Assembly: GCA_017302075.1 (NCBI GenBank)
Contig: JAFLEB010000001.1
Span: forward strand, 1 to 64,000
Source of the DNA: Lysobacterales bacterium
Lineage (GTDB): Bacteria; Pseudomonadota; Gammaproteobacteria; Xanthomonadales; Xanthomonadaceae
Length of the DNA stretch: 64,000 nt
Direction: 5' to 3'
The notes below the pieces were generated by a model that was not told where the DNA came from, ran no database searches, and worked only from the letters and a program-made list of their open reading frames with translations. The translations under genes and the position numbers were made by a program. Every line of letters begins with the position of its first letter. The stretch's first letter is position 1. Below are positions 39,398-52,167 of the stretch, one piece after another.

Positions 39398-41770
39398 TTG
39401 ACCGCCAACGTCCTCTGGCTGCACGACCTGCGCCTGTCCGATCTCGCCCAGGTGGGCGGCAAGAATTCCTCGCTCGGCGAAATGATCGGCCAGCTGTCCG
39501 GCCTCGGCGTGTCCGTGCCTGGCGGCTTCGCGACCACCGCCGACGCGTTCAAGGCGTTCATCGCGCACAACACGCTGCACGCCCGTATCTACGACAAGCT
39601 CGCGACCATCGATGTGGAGGACGTGCCGGCGCTGACCCGTGCCGGCGCCGAGATCCGCGGCTGGGTGATCGATGCCCCGCTGCAGCCCGACCTGGATGCC
39701 GACATCCGCAGCGCCTACGCGAAATTGTGTGCGGACGCCGGGGCGGCCGACATCGCCGTCGCGGTGCGCTCCTCCGCCACCGCCGAGGACCTGCCCGACG
39801 CTAGCTTCGCCGGCCAGCAGGAAACCTTCCTCAACGTGACCGGCGCCGACGACGTGGTACGCAAGGTCAAGGAAGTGTTCGCCTCGCTGTACAACGATCG
39901 CGCGATCGCCTACCGCGTGCACCACGGCTTCGCCCACGAGGACGTGTTCCTGTCCGCCGGCGTGCAGCTGATGGTGCGTTCCGACGTCGGCGCGTCCGGC
40001 GTGCTGTTCACCCTCGACACCGAATCCGGGTTCCGCGACGTGGTCTTCGTCACCGCCAGCTACGGCCTCGGCGAGATGGTCGTGCAGGGTGCGGTCAACC
40101 CGGACGAGTTCTACGTCTACAAGCCCACGCTCAAGGCCGGCAAGCCGGCGATCCTGCGCCGCTCGCTCGGCAGCAAGCAGCTGCGCATGGTGTATTCCGA
40201 CGTGCCCGGCGAACGCGTGCGCACCGAAGAGACGCCCGCGGAGCTGCGCGCGCGGTTCTCGATCAGCGATGCCGACGTGCAGGAGCTGTCGAAGCAGGCG
40301 CTGGTGATCGAGCAACACTACGGCCGGCCGATGGACATCGAGTGGGGTAAGGACGGCCACACCGGCAAGCTCTACATCCTGCAGGCGCGCCCGGAGACGG
40401 TGAAGTCGCGCGCGCACGCCACCCAGATCGAGCGCTACACCCTGCAGCAGCGCGGCGAGGTGCTGTCCGAAGGTCGCGCGATCGGCCACAAGGTCGGCAG
40501 CGGCACCGCCCGCGTGGTGCGCTCGCTGGCCGACATGGAACGCGTGCAGCCCGGCGACGTGCTGATCGCCGACATGACCGACCCCGACTGGGAGCCGGTG
40601 ATGAAGCGCAGTGCCGCCATCGTCACCAACCGCGGCGGCCGCACCTGCCACGCGGCGATCATCGCCCGCGAGCTGGGCGTGCCCGCGGTGGTCGGCACCG
40701 GCGACGCGCTGGACCGCATTCGCGACGGCGACCCGGTGACGGTCAGCTGCGCCGAGGGCGACACCGGCTTCATCTACGCCGGCGCCCTGCCCTTCGAACG
40801 CACCACCACCGACCTCGGCAACATGCCGCCGGCGCCGCTCAAGATCATGATGAACGTGGCCAACCCGGACCGCGCGTTCGACTTCGGCATGCTGCCGAAC
40901 GCCGGCATCGGCCTGGCCCGCCTGGAGATGATCATCGCCAGCCACATCGGCGTGCATCCCAAGGCGCTGCTCGAGTACGACCGCCAGGACGCCGCGACGA
41001 AGGCGAAGATCGATGCGCGCACCGCCGGCTACGCCGGGCCCGTCGAGTTCTACGTGGATCGCCTGGCCGAAGGCATCGCCACCATCACCGCGTCCGTTGC
41101 GCCGAACCCGGTGATCGTGCGCCTGTCCGACTTCAAGTCGAACGAATACGCCAACCTGATCGGCGGCACGAAGTACGAGCCGCACGAGGAGAACCCGATG
41201 ATCGGGTTCCGCGGCGCCTCGCGCTACATCGACCCGAGCTTCAAGGACGCGTTCGCGCTGGAGTGCAAGGCGGTCAAGCGCGTACGCGAGGCCATGGGCC
41301 TGTCCAACCTGTGGGTGATGATCCCGTTCGTGCGCACCCTTGACGAGGGCCGCAAGGTGCTCGAGGTGCTGCGCGAGAACGGCCTCGTGCAGGGCGAGGG
41401 CGGGCTGAAGGTCATCATGATGTGCGAAGTGCCCTCGAATGCCCTGCTGGCCGACGAATTCCTCGAACTGTTCGATGGCTTCTCGATCGGCTCCAACGAC
41501 ATGACCCAGCTGACCCTGGGCCTGGACCGCGATTCCGCGATCGTCGCCGGCCTGTTCGACGAACGCGACTCGGCGGTGAAGAAGATGCTGGCGATGGCGA
41601 TTTCCGCCGCGAAGGCCAAGGGCAAGTACATCGGCATCTGCGGCCAGGGTCCGAGCGACCATCCGGACCTCGCGCTGTGGCTGATGGAACAGGGCATCGA
41701 GTCGGTGTCGCTGAACCCGGACACCGTGGTCGACACCTGGCTCGCGCTGGCGAAGGCGAAGGCGGCCTGA
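39398..41770 (+). CDS. ppsA: Phosphoenolpyruvate synthase
   Basis: 790 aa (E. coli 792). It converts pyruvate and ATP to PEP, AMP and Pi in gluconeogenesis. The N-terminal ATP-binding domain holds [11 protein letters not shown] and [20 protein letters not shown]. The swivel domain has the phosphorylated His in [15 protein letters not shown] near 419, and the C-terminal TIM barrel has [16 protein letters not shown]. The start is a TTG at 39398; no ATG gives the family N-terminus. A TAAAAT -10 at 39343-39348 is a possible promoter. Confidence 0.97.
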   Translation: MTANVLWLHDLRLSDLAQVGGKNSSLGEMIGQLSGLGVSVPGGFATTADAFKAFIAHNTLHARIYDKLATIDVEDVPALTRAGAEIRGWVIDAPLQPDLDADIRSAYAKLCADAGAADIAVAVRSSATAEDLPDASFAGQQETFLNVTGADDVVRKVKEVFASLYNDRAIAYRVHHGFAHEDVFLSAGVQLMVRSDVGASGVLFTLDTESGFRDVVFVTASYGLGEMVVQGAVNPDEFYVYKPTLKAGKPAILRRSLGSKQLRMVYSDVPGERVRTEETPAELRARFSISDADVQELSKQALVIEQHYGRPMDIEWGKDGHTGKLYILQARPETVKSRAHATQIERYTLQQRGEVLSEGRAIGHKVGSGTARVVRSLADMERVQPGDVLIADMTDPDWEPVMKRSAAIVTNRGGRTCHAAIIARELGVPAVVGTGDALDRIRDGDPVTVSCAEGDTGFIYAGALPFERTTTDLGNMPPAPLKIMMNVANPDRAFDFGMLPNAGIGLARLEMIIASHIGVHPKALLEYDRQDAATKAKIDARTAGYAGPVEFYVDRLAEGIATITASVAPNPVIVRLSDFKSNEYANLIGGTKYEPHEENPMIGFRGASRYIDPSFKDAFALECKAVKRVREAMGLSNLWVMIPFVRTLDEGRKVLEVLRENGLVQGEGGLKVIMMCEVPSNALLADEFLELFDGFSIGSNDMTQLTLGLDRDSAIVAGLFDERDSAVKKMLAMAISAAKAKGKYIGICGQGPSDHPDLALWLMEQGIESVSLNPDTVVDTWLALAKAKAA

Positions 41771-41858
41771 TCGACGCGCGCACACGGCGCGTCGACGCCT
41801 GCGGCATGATCATGGGCGGGCGCTCTGCGGAGTGCCTGTTCCAGCCGATGGAGACCGC

Positions 41859-42815
41859 ATGTTGCCCGTGACCCTCACCGCCCCCACGCAACAGCGCCAG
41901 GAGGCGGCCGCGCTGGTGCGCGAGATCCGCGGGATCGACTGGCTGCAGCTGCTCGAGACATGGGGCCTGCGCCTGCTCGCCGCGCTCGCGATCTTCGTCG
42001 TGGGCCGCTGGCTGGCGCGGCGGCTGTCGACCGGCCTCGACCGGGTGATGGGACGCGCCGGGGTGGATGCCACCCTCGGCGGCTTCCTGCGCAACATCGC
42101 CTACGCGATCATGCTGGTGCTGGTCATCATGACCGCGCTGACCGCGATCGGCATCCCGACCACGTCGATGTTCGCGGTGCTCGGTGCCGCTGGCCTCGCG
42201 GTCGGCCTGGCGCTCAAGGATTCGCTGTCCAACATCGCGTCCGGGGTCATGCTGATCGTGCTGCGTCCGTTCCGCGCCGGCGACCATGTCGTCGCGGCCG
42301 GGCAGGAAGGCACCGTGCTCGAGATCCGGGTCTTCCAGACCCGGCTGCGCGCCTTCGACCATCGCGTGGTGATCCTGCCGAACAGCCAGATCACCACCGC
42401 GCCGATCATCAACTACTCCGCGCTGCCGCAACGCCGGTTCGAGGTTTCGGTGGGCGTGGGCTACGACGACGACCTGCAGCAGGCGCGTTCGGTGCTGCTG
42501 CAGATCGCCCGCGACGAACCGCTGGTGCTGGACGAACCCGAGCCGGTGGTGCGCGTGGTCAACCTCGGCGAGAGCAGCGTCGACCTGGTGCTGCACGCCT
42601 TCGCGAACAACGCGGATTTCGTCGAAGCGCGCAGCCGGGTGATCGAAGCCGTGCGCAACGAGCTGATCGGGCACGGGCTCAACATCCCGTACCCGCAGCG
42701 CGACCTCCACGTCTACCACAGCGACGCCGATGGACGCCCGATCGCCGACATCCTGCTGCGCGGCGTGGCCGACGACGGCGACCGCGCGCCAAAGCAGGCG
42801 CCACCCGCGACCTAG
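41859..42815 (+). CDS. MscS-family mechanosensitive channel
   Basis: 318 aa from ATG 41859. Membrane helices at about 32-52, 78-100 and a pore helix near 105-135 (GAAGLAVGLALKDSLSNIASG) precede the beta domain (RPFRAGDHV) and the C-terminal cytoplasmic cage. It vents solutes on osmotic down-shock. The stop codon shares the palindrome CTAG (42812-42815) with the stop of the opposing diguanylate cyclase gene. Confidence 0.92.
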   Translation: MLPVTLTAPTQQRQEAAALVREIRGIDWLQLLETWGLRLLAALAIFVVGRWLARRLSTGLDRVMGRAGVDATLGGFLRNIAYAIMLVLVIMTALTAIGIPTTSMFAVLGAAGLAVGLALKDSLSNIASGVMLIVLRPFRAGDHVVAAGQEGTVLEIRVFQTRLRAFDHRVVILPNSQITTAPIINYSALPQRRFEVSVGVGYDDDLQQARSVLLQIARDEPLVLDEPEPVVRVVNLGESSVDLVLHAFANNADFVEARSRVIEAVRNELIGHGLNIPYPQRDLHVYHSDADGRPIADILLRGVADDGDRAPKQAPPAT

Positions 42816-45778
42816 CCACTGATCCGGTTGCGCCCGCCGCGCTTGGCGTCGTAGAGCAGGTCGTCCGCGCGCCGGATCAGGTGTTCGTGGGTATCGAGCG
42901 TCTGCCGTTCGACCACCCCGGCGCTCACCGTCACGGTCCAGCCCGGCGCGAAGCCCGCGCAGTCGATGCGCTCGACCGCCAGTCGTGCGCGTTCGCAGGC
43001 GCGGCGCGCGTCGTCCAGGGCGATGCCCTCGAACACCGCGGCGAACTCCTCGCCGCCCCAGCGGGCAACGGTGGCGACGGCGCCCAGCTCGCGGCGCAGC
43101 ACGTTGGCGACCTGGACCAGCGCGGCATCGCCGGCCTGGTGCGAGAACCCGTCGTTGATCCGCTTGAAATGGTCGACGTCGAACAACGCGAACGAGAGCG
43201 GGCGACCCGCGGCACGCGTGCGCTCCTGCGCCGTGGCCAGCACCTCGTTGCCGTGCCGGCGATTGGCGAGGCCAGTCAGCGCATCCTCGCGCGCCTGCCG
43301 CTCGAAGGCATCGGCCTGCTCGCGGATGCGCTCCAGCAGCTGCGATTTCTCGGCATCCGACGCGATCAAGCGGTCGGTTTGCTCGCGCAGGGCGTGGGTC
43401 CGCGATTGCACCAGCGCTTCCAGGGCCCCGGCCCGCCGCGCGAGTTCGGAGGTGCGCCAGCGGAAGACTCCCACCACCAGCAGGCCCGCCAATCCGATGC
43501 AGGCCGGCAGGAACCAGGCGCGCTGCCACAGGTAGGGCGCGATGACGACATCCACCATGGTCGCGCCCGGGCTCCAGTCCTGGCCCAGCCCGGGTGCCGA
43601 CACCGACACCAGGAAGCGGTAGTGCCCCGGGGCAAGGTTGGTGTACTGCGCCAGCCTGCGGGTCCCGTTGTCGACCCAGGCGGCATCCACGCCCTCGAGT
43701 TTGTGGCGGTAGCGCAGGAGCCGGGGCATGCGGAAGCTCAAGCCCGCGTACTGGAAATCGAGCTTGCGGGTGCCTGCCGGCAGCTCCAGCCGCTCGCCGG
43801 CGCGCAGATCGCGATCGTTCGCGCGGACCCGCTCGATCACCACCGGCGGCAGTTCGCGGGTGTAGCCCTGCAGCGCGGCGGGATCGACCACCGCGGCACC
43901 GCGGGCGGTCGCCACCCACACCCGGCCGTCCGGCGCCAGCACGGCGGAGGGCCCCGAGGTGCCGTTGCACTGCGCACTGGCCAGGCCGTCGACTTCGGTG
44001 AACTGGTCGACGTTCAGCGTCGGCCGGCGGCCGTCGAGGACCGCGTCCACGTCGGCGCGGCGCACGCGCAGCACCCCGCGGTTGGAACTGAGCCAGAAGT
44101 GCCCGGCGCGATCATCGACGACCTGGAAAATGGTGTCGACGGGCATCCCCTGGCGCAGCCCCAGCAAGGCGAGGCGGCCATTCCGGTAGCGCAGCAGGCC
44201 GCGGTCGCTGGCCATCCACACCGTCCCATCCTCGTCGTCGGCGAAACCGAGGATGTCGCGGGCGTCCATCGCCTCGTCCGCCCGGATCGGTTGCGCACGG
44301 TCGCCTGCGATCCGCACCGCACCGTCGGCGGTGCCCACCCAGACATCGCCGTTGCGCGCCTGGTGGAGCGCCATCACGTAGTCGCGCGGGAGTCCGTCCT
44401 CGACGCCGAAATGCCGCATCGCCCCACCCTGCAGGCGCACCAGGCCACGCGACGTCCCGATCCACAGGGTGTCCGGTCCGGTTCGCAGGAGCGCGCGTAC
44501 CTGGTTGCTGCCGGTCAACCCGTGGGCTGAATCGAGGTGTCGAATGACCCGGCCGTCGCGCATCTGCAGGACGCCGGCCGTGTACGTGCCCACCCACAGG
44601 GTACCGTCGGGATCCTCCAGCAGGCTCATGATCGAATCGCTGGGAAGGCCGTCGGCGCGCGTGAACGAGCGCACCAGCACCCCGTTCCGCCAGAGGTTGA
44701 GGCCGCGGCTGGTGCCGATCCACATGCCGCCCCCGCGGGCCGGGATCACGGCCCGGACGTAATCGTCGCTGAGCCCCTGTTCGCTGCCATAGGTCGTGAA
44801 AGGCGCATCGCGCAGGCGCAACAGCCCGCCGTTGGTGCCTGCCCAGACGCTGCCTTCGCGATCGACGAACAGCGACGGGACGCGGTTGTTCGGCAGCCCC
44901 TGGCGGCTGTCGAAACGCTCCAGGCCATCGCGGTCGAGGCGCAACAGCCCGCTGCTGACCGTCCCGATCCACAGCGCCCCGGCATGGTCGCGCGCGAAGC
45001 TGGCCACGCCATCGCGCGGCAGCAACGGGGACAGCGGGACGAACCGGGAACCCTCGAGGCGGAACGCACCCGCCTCGGTCCCCGCATAGACGCCGCCATC
45101 CGGCATTTCCTCGACGCGGAACACGGGCGCGGCGGGCAGGCCGCTGGCCGGACCGGCGAGGATGCGCGGTTGGTTGCCGTAAAACCGCGCGATCCCGCCC
45201 GCGGTGGCGACCCACATCGACCCATCCCGCGCGGGCAGCAGGCCGTAGACGATATCCGATGGCAGGCCGGCGCCTGCGCGATAACGGGTGACCTTGGCGC
45301 CATCCAGCACGAACACGCCCGCGCTCTCGGTGGCCGCCCACAGGCGGCCGCGGCTGTCCAATGCCGCGTCCATCACCTCGTCCTGGGTCAGCCCCTCGCG
45401 GCGACCGTAGGTCCGCCAGCGTCCTCGGTCGAGGATGGTCACCCCGCCGCGCGATGTCCCCATCACCAGCGCGCCATCGGCCGACACCCGCAGCGACCGG
45501 ATGCCGTTGTCGCGCAACTCGGGCACGTTGCGGCGGTCGAACACCTGGAATTCGAGGCCGTTGTAGCGGACCAGTCCCTCCCAGGTCGCGAACCAGAGGT
45601 AGCCGTCCGGGGTCTGCACGATGGCGTTGATCTGGTTGTGCGGCAGCTCCTGCCGGGTGGTCCAGGTTTCGCGGAACATGGTGCCGATCGGCTTGGCCAC
45701 GGAGGTCGTGGCGCAGGCGCAGACGAGCAGGAGCACGGCGATCCAGCGCCACGCCCGCGTCGCCGTCGAGGCGGCCAC
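42812..45778 (-). CDS. Periplasmic beta-propeller sensor diguanylate cyclase
   Basis: 988 aa. Signal peptide (about 1-28), two-component-regulator-type propeller repeats (WxGTxxGLxRL, roughly 30-680), a Y_Y_Y-type domain (about 690-765) and one membrane helix (LPACIGLAGLLVVGVF, near 780). A coiled linker and a C-terminal GGDEF domain with active GGEEF at 908-912 follow. There is no RxxD inhibition site at the expected place, so feedback by c-di-GMP may be absent. The GTG start directly follows the stop of orn. Confidence 0.93.
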   Translation of the reverse strand: MAASTATRAWRWIAVLLLVCACATTSVAKPIGTMFRETWTTRQELPHNQINAIVQTPDGYLWFATWEGLVRYNGLEFQVFDRRNVPELRDNGIRSLRVSADGALVMGTSRGGVTILDRGRWRTYGRREGLTQDEVMDAALDSRGRLWAATESAGVFVLDGAKVTRYRAGAGLPSDIVYGLLPARDGSMWVATAGGIARFYGNQPRILAGPASGLPAAPVFRVEEMPDGGVYAGTEAGAFRLEGSRFVPLSPLLPRDGVASFARDHAGALWIGTVSSGLLRLDRDGLERFDSRQGLPNNRVPSLFVDREGSVWAGTNGGLLRLRDAPFTTYGSEQGLSDDYVRAVIPARGGGMWIGTSRGLNLWRNGVLVRSFTRADGLPSDSIMSLLEDPDGTLWVGTYTAGVLQMRDGRVIRHLDSAHGLTGSNQVRALLRTGPDTLWIGTSRGLVRLQGGAMRHFGVEDGLPRDYVMALHQARNGDVWVGTADGAVRIAGDRAQPIRADEAMDARDILGFADDEDGTVWMASDRGLLRYRNGRLALLGLRQGMPVDTIFQVVDDRAGHFWLSSNRGVLRVRRADVDAVLDGRRPTLNVDQFTEVDGLASAQCNGTSGPSAVLAPDGRVWVATARGAAVVDPAALQGYTRELPPVVIERVRANDRDLRAGERLELPAGTRKLDFQYAGLSFRMPRLLRYRHKLEGVDAAWVDNGTRRLAQYTNLAPGHYRFLVSVSAPGLGQDWSPGATMVDVVIAPYLWQRAWFLPACIGLAGLLVVGVFRWRTSELARRAGALEALVQSRTHALREQTDRLIASDAEKSQLLERIREQADAFERQAREDALTGLANRRHGNEVLATAQERTRAAGRPLSFALFDVDHFKRINDGFSHQAGDAALVQVANVLRRELGAVATVARWGGEEFAAVFEGIALDDARRACERARLAVERIDCAGFAPGWTVTVSAGVVERQTLDTHEHLIRRADDLLYDAKRGGRNRISG

Positions 45779-46348
45779 TCAACCCTCCCCGACGCTCGCG
45801 AACGCGGCGAGATGACGCCGGTAATACTGCAGTTCCGCGATCGAATCGCGCACGTCGCTCAGTGCGGTATGCGCCGATTCCTTGCGGACGCCGTCGAGCA
45901 CCTGCGGCGCCCAGCGGCGGGCCAACTCCTTCAATGTGCTGACATCGAGGTTGCGGTAATGGAAGTAGGCTTCCAGCGCGGGCATCAGCCGGTGCAGAAA
46001 GCGCCGGTCCTGGCAGATGGAATTGCCGCACATCGGCGAGGCCTTGGCCGGCACCCACTCGCGCAGGAAGGCCAGGGTCCGCGCCTCGGCCTCCGCCAAC
46101 GGGACGCCTGCCTCCAACACGCGGCGCCACAACCCGGACTTGCCGTGCTGGTTGCGGTTCCAGTCGTCCATCGCCTCCAGCGTCGCCAGCGGATGGGCGA
46201 TCGCCAGGTCGGGTCCCTCGGCCAGCACGTTGAGGCGGGCGTCGGTGACCACGGTGGCGATCTCGAGGATGCCGTCACGCTGTGTGTCCAGTCCGGTCAT
46301 CTCGAGGTCGATCCAGACCAGGCGTTCGTTCGGGGCGTCGGGGTGCAT
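45779..46348 (-). CDS. orn: Oligoribonuclease
   Basis: 189 aa from ATG 46348 (E. coli 181). A DEDDh 3'-5' exonuclease that degrades dinucleotides, including pGpG from c-di-GMP breakdown. Motifs: [10 protein letters not shown] (DE), [16 protein letters not shown] and the C-terminal [13 protein letters not shown] with His and Asp. Its stop touches the GTG of the diguanylate cyclase with no base between, so the two are likely co-translated. That links c-di-GMP synthesis with removal of its end product. Confidence 0.96.
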   Translation of the reverse strand: MHPDAPNERLVWIDLEMTGLDTQRDGILEIATVVTDARLNVLAEGPDLAIAHPLATLEAMDDWNRNQHGKSGLWRRVLEAGVPLAEAEARTLAFLREWVPAKASPMCGNSICQDRRFLHRLMPALEAYFHYRNLDVSTLKELARRWAPQVLDGVRKESAHTALSDVRDSIAELQYYRRHLAAFASVGEG

Positions 46349-46406
46349 GCGCGCATCGCGGGCGAGGGTTGCGGCATGATACCGGCTCGCCCCGGATCCG
46401 CCCCAG

Positions 46407-46868
46407 ATGCTGCAGACCGCCACCGACCCCTTCGGCCACCACGCGATCCTGACCGCGATGCTGGCCCCGGCCTTCTTCCTGACCGCCACCGCCGCCCTGC
46501 TCGCCTCCGCCAACACGCGGCTGGCGCGGGTGGTGGACCGGCTGCGGGCCCTGATCGTGGCTTGGGAAAAGGATGCCCCGGACCGCGCCGATCGCGACGA
46601 ACAAATCCGTCGCCATCGCGAGCGTGCGCACCTGGTGCTGCGCGCCTGCCGCCTGCTCTACGCCGGGTTGGCCGCCTTCGTCGGGACCAGCCTCGCGCTG
46701 GCGATGGACGCGCTCCTCGGGTTCCGCCTCGGCGCGGTGCCCACCCTGCTTGCCGTGCTCGGCGTGCTGTTCGTGCTGGCCGCGAGCGTCGCCCTGTGGC
46801 GGGAGGTCAGCCTCGCGGTGAAGAGCTTCGACAAGGAGCTCGACCAGGAACTCGCGCGCCGCGGCTGA
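46407..46868 (+). CDS. DUF2721 membrane protein
   Basis: 153 aa. The family pattern [37 protein letters not shown] opens the protein, with hydrophobic helices at about 13-33, 83-100 and 108-130. Divergent from orn with a 58-bp gap. Function unknown. Confidence 0.88.
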   Translation: MLQTATDPFGHHAILTAMLAPAFFLTATAALLASANTRLARVVDRLRALIVAWEKDAPDRADRDEQIRRHRERAHLVLRACRLLYAGLAAFVGTSLALAMDALLGFRLGAVPTLLAVLGVLFVLAASVALWREVSLAVKSFDKELDQELARRG

Positions 46869-46884
46869 TCGCGGGCGCGTGCGA

Positions 46885-47517
<633 letters not shown>

Positions 47518-47525
<8 letters not shown>

Positions 47526-49098
47526 ATTCGATCGTCGCGGGCGGCTTGCCCGAGATGTCGTAGACCACGCGCGACACCCCGCGCAGCTCGTTGATGATGC
47601 GGTTCGACACGGTGCCGAGGAAGTCGTACGGCAGGTGCGCCCAATGCGCGGTCATGAAGTCGATGGTCTCCACCGCGCGCAGCGCGATCACCCATTCGTA
47701 GGCGCGCGCATCGCCGACCACGCCCACGGATTTCACCGGGAGGAACACCGCGAAGGCCTGGCTGGTCTTGTCGTACAGGCCGGCCTTGCGCAGTTCGTCG
47801 ATGTAGATCGCGTCGGCCTTGGCCAGCAGTTCGGCATACTCGCGCTTCACCTCGCCGAGGATGCGCACGCCCAGGCCCGGGCCGGGGAACGGATGGCGGT
47901 AGACCATCTCGCGCGGCAGGCCCAGTTCCACGCCGAGCCGGCGCACCTCGTCCTTGAACAGTTCGCGCAAGGGCTCCACCAGCCCCAGCTTCATGTCCTC
48001 GGGCAGGCCACCGACGTTGTGGTGGCTCTTGATGACATGCGCCTTGCCGGTCTTGCTGCCGGCGGACTCGATCACGTCCGGGTAGATCGTGCCCTGCGCG
48101 AGCCACTTGGCGTTGGCGAGCTTGTTCGATTCTTCGTCGAAGATCTCGACGAACAGGTTGCCGATGATCTTGCGCTTGGCTTCCGGGTCGCTGACGCCGG
48201 CCAGCGCGCTGAAGTAGCGATCTGCGGCATTCACGCGGATGACCTTGACGCCCATGTGCTCGGCGAACATCGCCATCACCTGGTCGCCTTCGTTCCAGCG
48301 TAGCAGGCCGGTGTCCACGAACACGCAGGTCAGTTGGTCGCCGATCGCCCGGTGCAGCAGCGCCGCGACCACCGACGAATCCACGCCACCGGACAGGCCC
48401 AGGATCACCTCGTCGGTGCCGACCTGCGCGCGCACCCGTGCCACCTGGTCCTCGATGATGTTGGCGGCATTCCACAGCGTCCGGCAGCCGCAGACGTCCA
48501 CCACGAAGCGGCGCAGCAGCGCCTGGCCCTGCTTGGTATGCGTGACCTCAGGGTGGAACTGCACGCCGTACCAGCGCTTGGCTTCGTCGGCCATCGCCGC
48601 GACCGGGATGCGGTCGGTGGTGGCGGTGATCGAGAAGCCGGGTGGCGCCTTGGAAACGTGATCGCCGTGGCTCATCCACACATCGATGCGGGGGGCGCCG
48701 CCGTGGTCGCTGAGTCCGGTGAACAGCGCGTCGGGCTGGACGATCTCGACTTCAGCATGGCCGAACTCGCGCTGGTCCGCCGCTTCGGTGGCGCCACCGA
48801 GCTGCGCCGCCATCGTCTGCATGCCGTAGCAGATCCCGAGCAGCGGCAACCCGCTGTCGAACACCTCGCGCGGCGCGGCCGGGGCGCCCGGCAGCGTGGT
48901 CGATTCGGGCCCGCCGGACAGGATGATGCCCTTCGCGCCGAAGGCCGCGATCTCCGCCGGGTCGTGGTCCCAGGCCCAGATTTCGCAGTACACACCGATC
49001 TCGCGCACGCGGCGGGCGATCAGCTGCGTGTATTGCGCGCCGAAATCGAGGATCAGGATCTTGTCGGCGTGGAGGTCGGCGTGCGTCTGCTGGGTCAT
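47518..49098 (-). CDS. guaA: GMP synthase (glutamine-hydrolysing)
   Basis: 526 aa (E. coli 525). It turns XMP to GMP. The class I amidotransferase domain (about 15-205) has LLGICYGMQ with the catalytic Cys near 90. The PP-loop [20 protein letters not shown] lies near 235, and the dimerisation domain closes with PPATIEWE. The ATG at 49098 gives [20 protein letters not shown]. It follows guaB by 61 bp on the same strand, the usual guaBA operon. Confidence 0.97.
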
Positions 49099-49159
49099 CG
49101 TGGAGTGCTTCCGCTGGAAACGAAGAAGGGAAACTCGCGTTTCCCCTCCGTGGCTTGCG

Positions 49160-50650
<1,491 letters not shown>

Positions 50651-50652
50651 TC

Positions 50653-50658
50653 ATTATA
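50653..50658 (-). promoter_or_regulatory. Probable guaBA promoter -10
   Basis: A perfect TATAAT on the minus strand, 33 bp before the guaB ATG. No clear -35 is visible 16-18 bp further up. The 75-bp gap between folD and guaB is otherwise GC-rich. Confidence 0.5.
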
Positions 50659-50695
50659 GCCCCGCGGGGCCGTCCGGCGGGCGACGCCCGACGCG

Positions 50696-51571
50696 TCAGC
50701 GGCCGGATACCGCGCCGTTCGCCAGCTCCGCGGCTTCCAGGGTGTTCTGCATCAAGGTGGCCACGGTCATCGGCCCGACCCCGCCGGGCACCGGCGTGAT
50801 CCAGCTGGCGCGCGCCGCAGCGGCCTCGAATTGCACGTCGCCGGTCAGCCGCCCGTCGTCCAGGCGGTTGATGCCGACGTCGATCACCACGGCGCCGGGC
50901 TTGACCCATTCGCCGGGGATGAGGCCAGGGCGCCCGACCGCGACGACCAGGATGTCGGCTTCTCCGACGTGGCGCCGGAGCACCTCCGTCGGGGTGAACT
51001 TGTGGCAGCTGGTCACCGTGCAGCCGGCGATCAGCAACTCCAGCGCCATCGGCCGCCCGACATGGTTGGATACCCCGACGATGGTGGCGCTCTGGCCGCG
51101 CACCGGGCGGTCCGTCCACGCCAGCAAGGTGGTGATCCCGCGCGGCGTGCATGGCCGCAGCCCGAACTGGCGCAGGGCCAGGTGCCCGACGTTGGCGGGG
51201 TGGAAACCGTCGACGTCCTTGCGCGGATCGATGCGTTCGATCAGGCGGCTGGCGTCGGGGATGCCCGGCAGCGGCAGTTGCACGAGGATGCCGTGCACCG
51301 CCGGATCGGCGTTCAGGCGATCGATCAGCGCCAGCAATTCCGCTTCGCTGGTGCCGGCCGGCAGGTCGTGGTCGAACGCCGCGATGCCGACCTTTTGCGC
51401 GGCGCGCCGCTTGTTGCGGACGTACGACTGGCTGGCGGGGTCGCCGCCAACCAGCACCACCGCGAGCCCCGGACGCGGCAGGCCCGCGGCCACGCGCGCG
51501 TCGACCTGCGCCTTGAGGTCGTCCAGCAGGGCGTCGGCGATGCGTTTGCCGTCCAGGATGCGCGCGGTCAT
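50696..51571 (-). CDS. folD: Methylenetetrahydrofolate dehydrogenase/cyclohydrolase
   Basis: 291 aa (E. coli 288). Bifunctional one-carbon enzyme. Starts [16 protein letters not shown] and carries [23 protein letters not shown] with the catalytic Tyr and Lys. VQLPLPG near 103 and the NADP-binding [15 protein letters not shown] near 165 follow, and the closing [17 protein letters not shown] is typical. Purine synthesis needs its product, so the place beside guaBA makes sense. Confidence 0.97.
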   Translation of the reverse strand: MTARILDGKRIADALLDDLKAQVDARVAAGLPRPGLAVVLVGGDPASQSYVRNKRRAAQKVGIAAFDHDLPAGTSEAELLALIDRLNADPAVHGILVQLPLPGIPDASRLIERIDPRKDVDGFHPANVGHLALRQFGLRPCTPRGITTLLAWTDRPVRGQSATIVGVSNHVGRPMALELLIAGCTVTSCHKFTPTEVLRRHVGEADILVVAVGRPGLIPGEWVKPGAVVIDVGINRLDDGRLTGDVQFEAAAARASWITPVPGGVGPMTVATLMQNTLEAAELANGAVSGR

Positions 51572-51630
51572 GCGGTGCGATGCGGTAGATTCGGGTTCCG
51601 CATTATCGCCCAGCCGGACCGCCCTGCCCC

Positions 51631-51930
51631 ATGCAAGACATCGACACCACCGCGCTCGAAGCCGCCGCGTTCCGCCGCCTGCGCCAGCACCTGATGGTCG
51701 AACGCCCCGAGGTGCAGAACATCGACCTGATGACCCTGGCCGGGTTCTGCCGCAACTGCCTGGCCGACTGGTACCGCGAGGCCGCGGCCGAACGCGGCAT
51801 CGAGATGGGCCGGGACGAGGCCCGCACGATCGTCTACGGGATGCCCTACCCCGAGTTCAAGGCCCGCCACCAGGCCGAGGCCACGCCGGAGCAACTGGCC
51901 GCCTTCGACGCCAGCCGCCGTTCCCCCTGA
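51631..51930 (+). CDS. DUF1244 protein
   Basis: 99 aa. The family core [25 protein letters not shown] is complete, with [19 protein letters not shown] after it. Function unknown. Divergent from folD. Confidence 0.9.
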   Translation: MQDIDTTALEAAAFRRLRQHLMVERPEVQNIDLMTLAGFCRNCLADWYREAAAERGIEMGRDEARTIVYGMPYPEFKARHQAEATPEQLAAFDASRRSP

Positions 51931-51960
51931 GCGACGGCCAACCCGGCCGGGGAGACCTCG

Positions 51961-52158
51961 ATGGCGATCCAGGGCGAGTGTCCGAAATGCGGCAAGCGCG
52001 TGCTGCACGTGCACGTGGAAACCATCGTCGGGATGGTCGATGGCGACAGCAAGGCGCGCTGCATCAGCTACAGCTGCATCCACTGCAAGGCGGTGCTGGG
52101 CGTGCAGATGGACCATCGCGCCAAGCCACGCCCGAAGCGCAAGCCGGCGACGGCCTGA
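51961..52158 (+). CDS. Small zinc-ribbon-like protein
   Basis: 65 aa with [12 protein letters not shown] (about 7-18) and CISYSCIHC (about 34-42), a likely zinc ribbon, then a basic Lys/Pro-rich tail. GGGGAGACCTCG precedes the ATG. Function unknown. Confidence 0.8.
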   Translation: MAIQGECPKCGKRVLHVHVETIVGMVDGDSKARCISYSCIHCKAVLGVQMDHRAKPRPKRKPATA

Positions 52159-52167
52159 CCGGCGGCC

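Noticed and set aside
39323..41785. 820-residue open frame opposite ppsA
   Set aside because: Shadow of the high-GC ppsA gene. It is full of low-complexity His/Arg/Val runs and matches no family; ppsA is certain.
41415..43970. 851-residue minus-strand frame over the MscS and diguanylate cyclase genes
   Set aside because: Alternative-frame reading of two well-recognised genes, rich in Arg, Gly and Pro.
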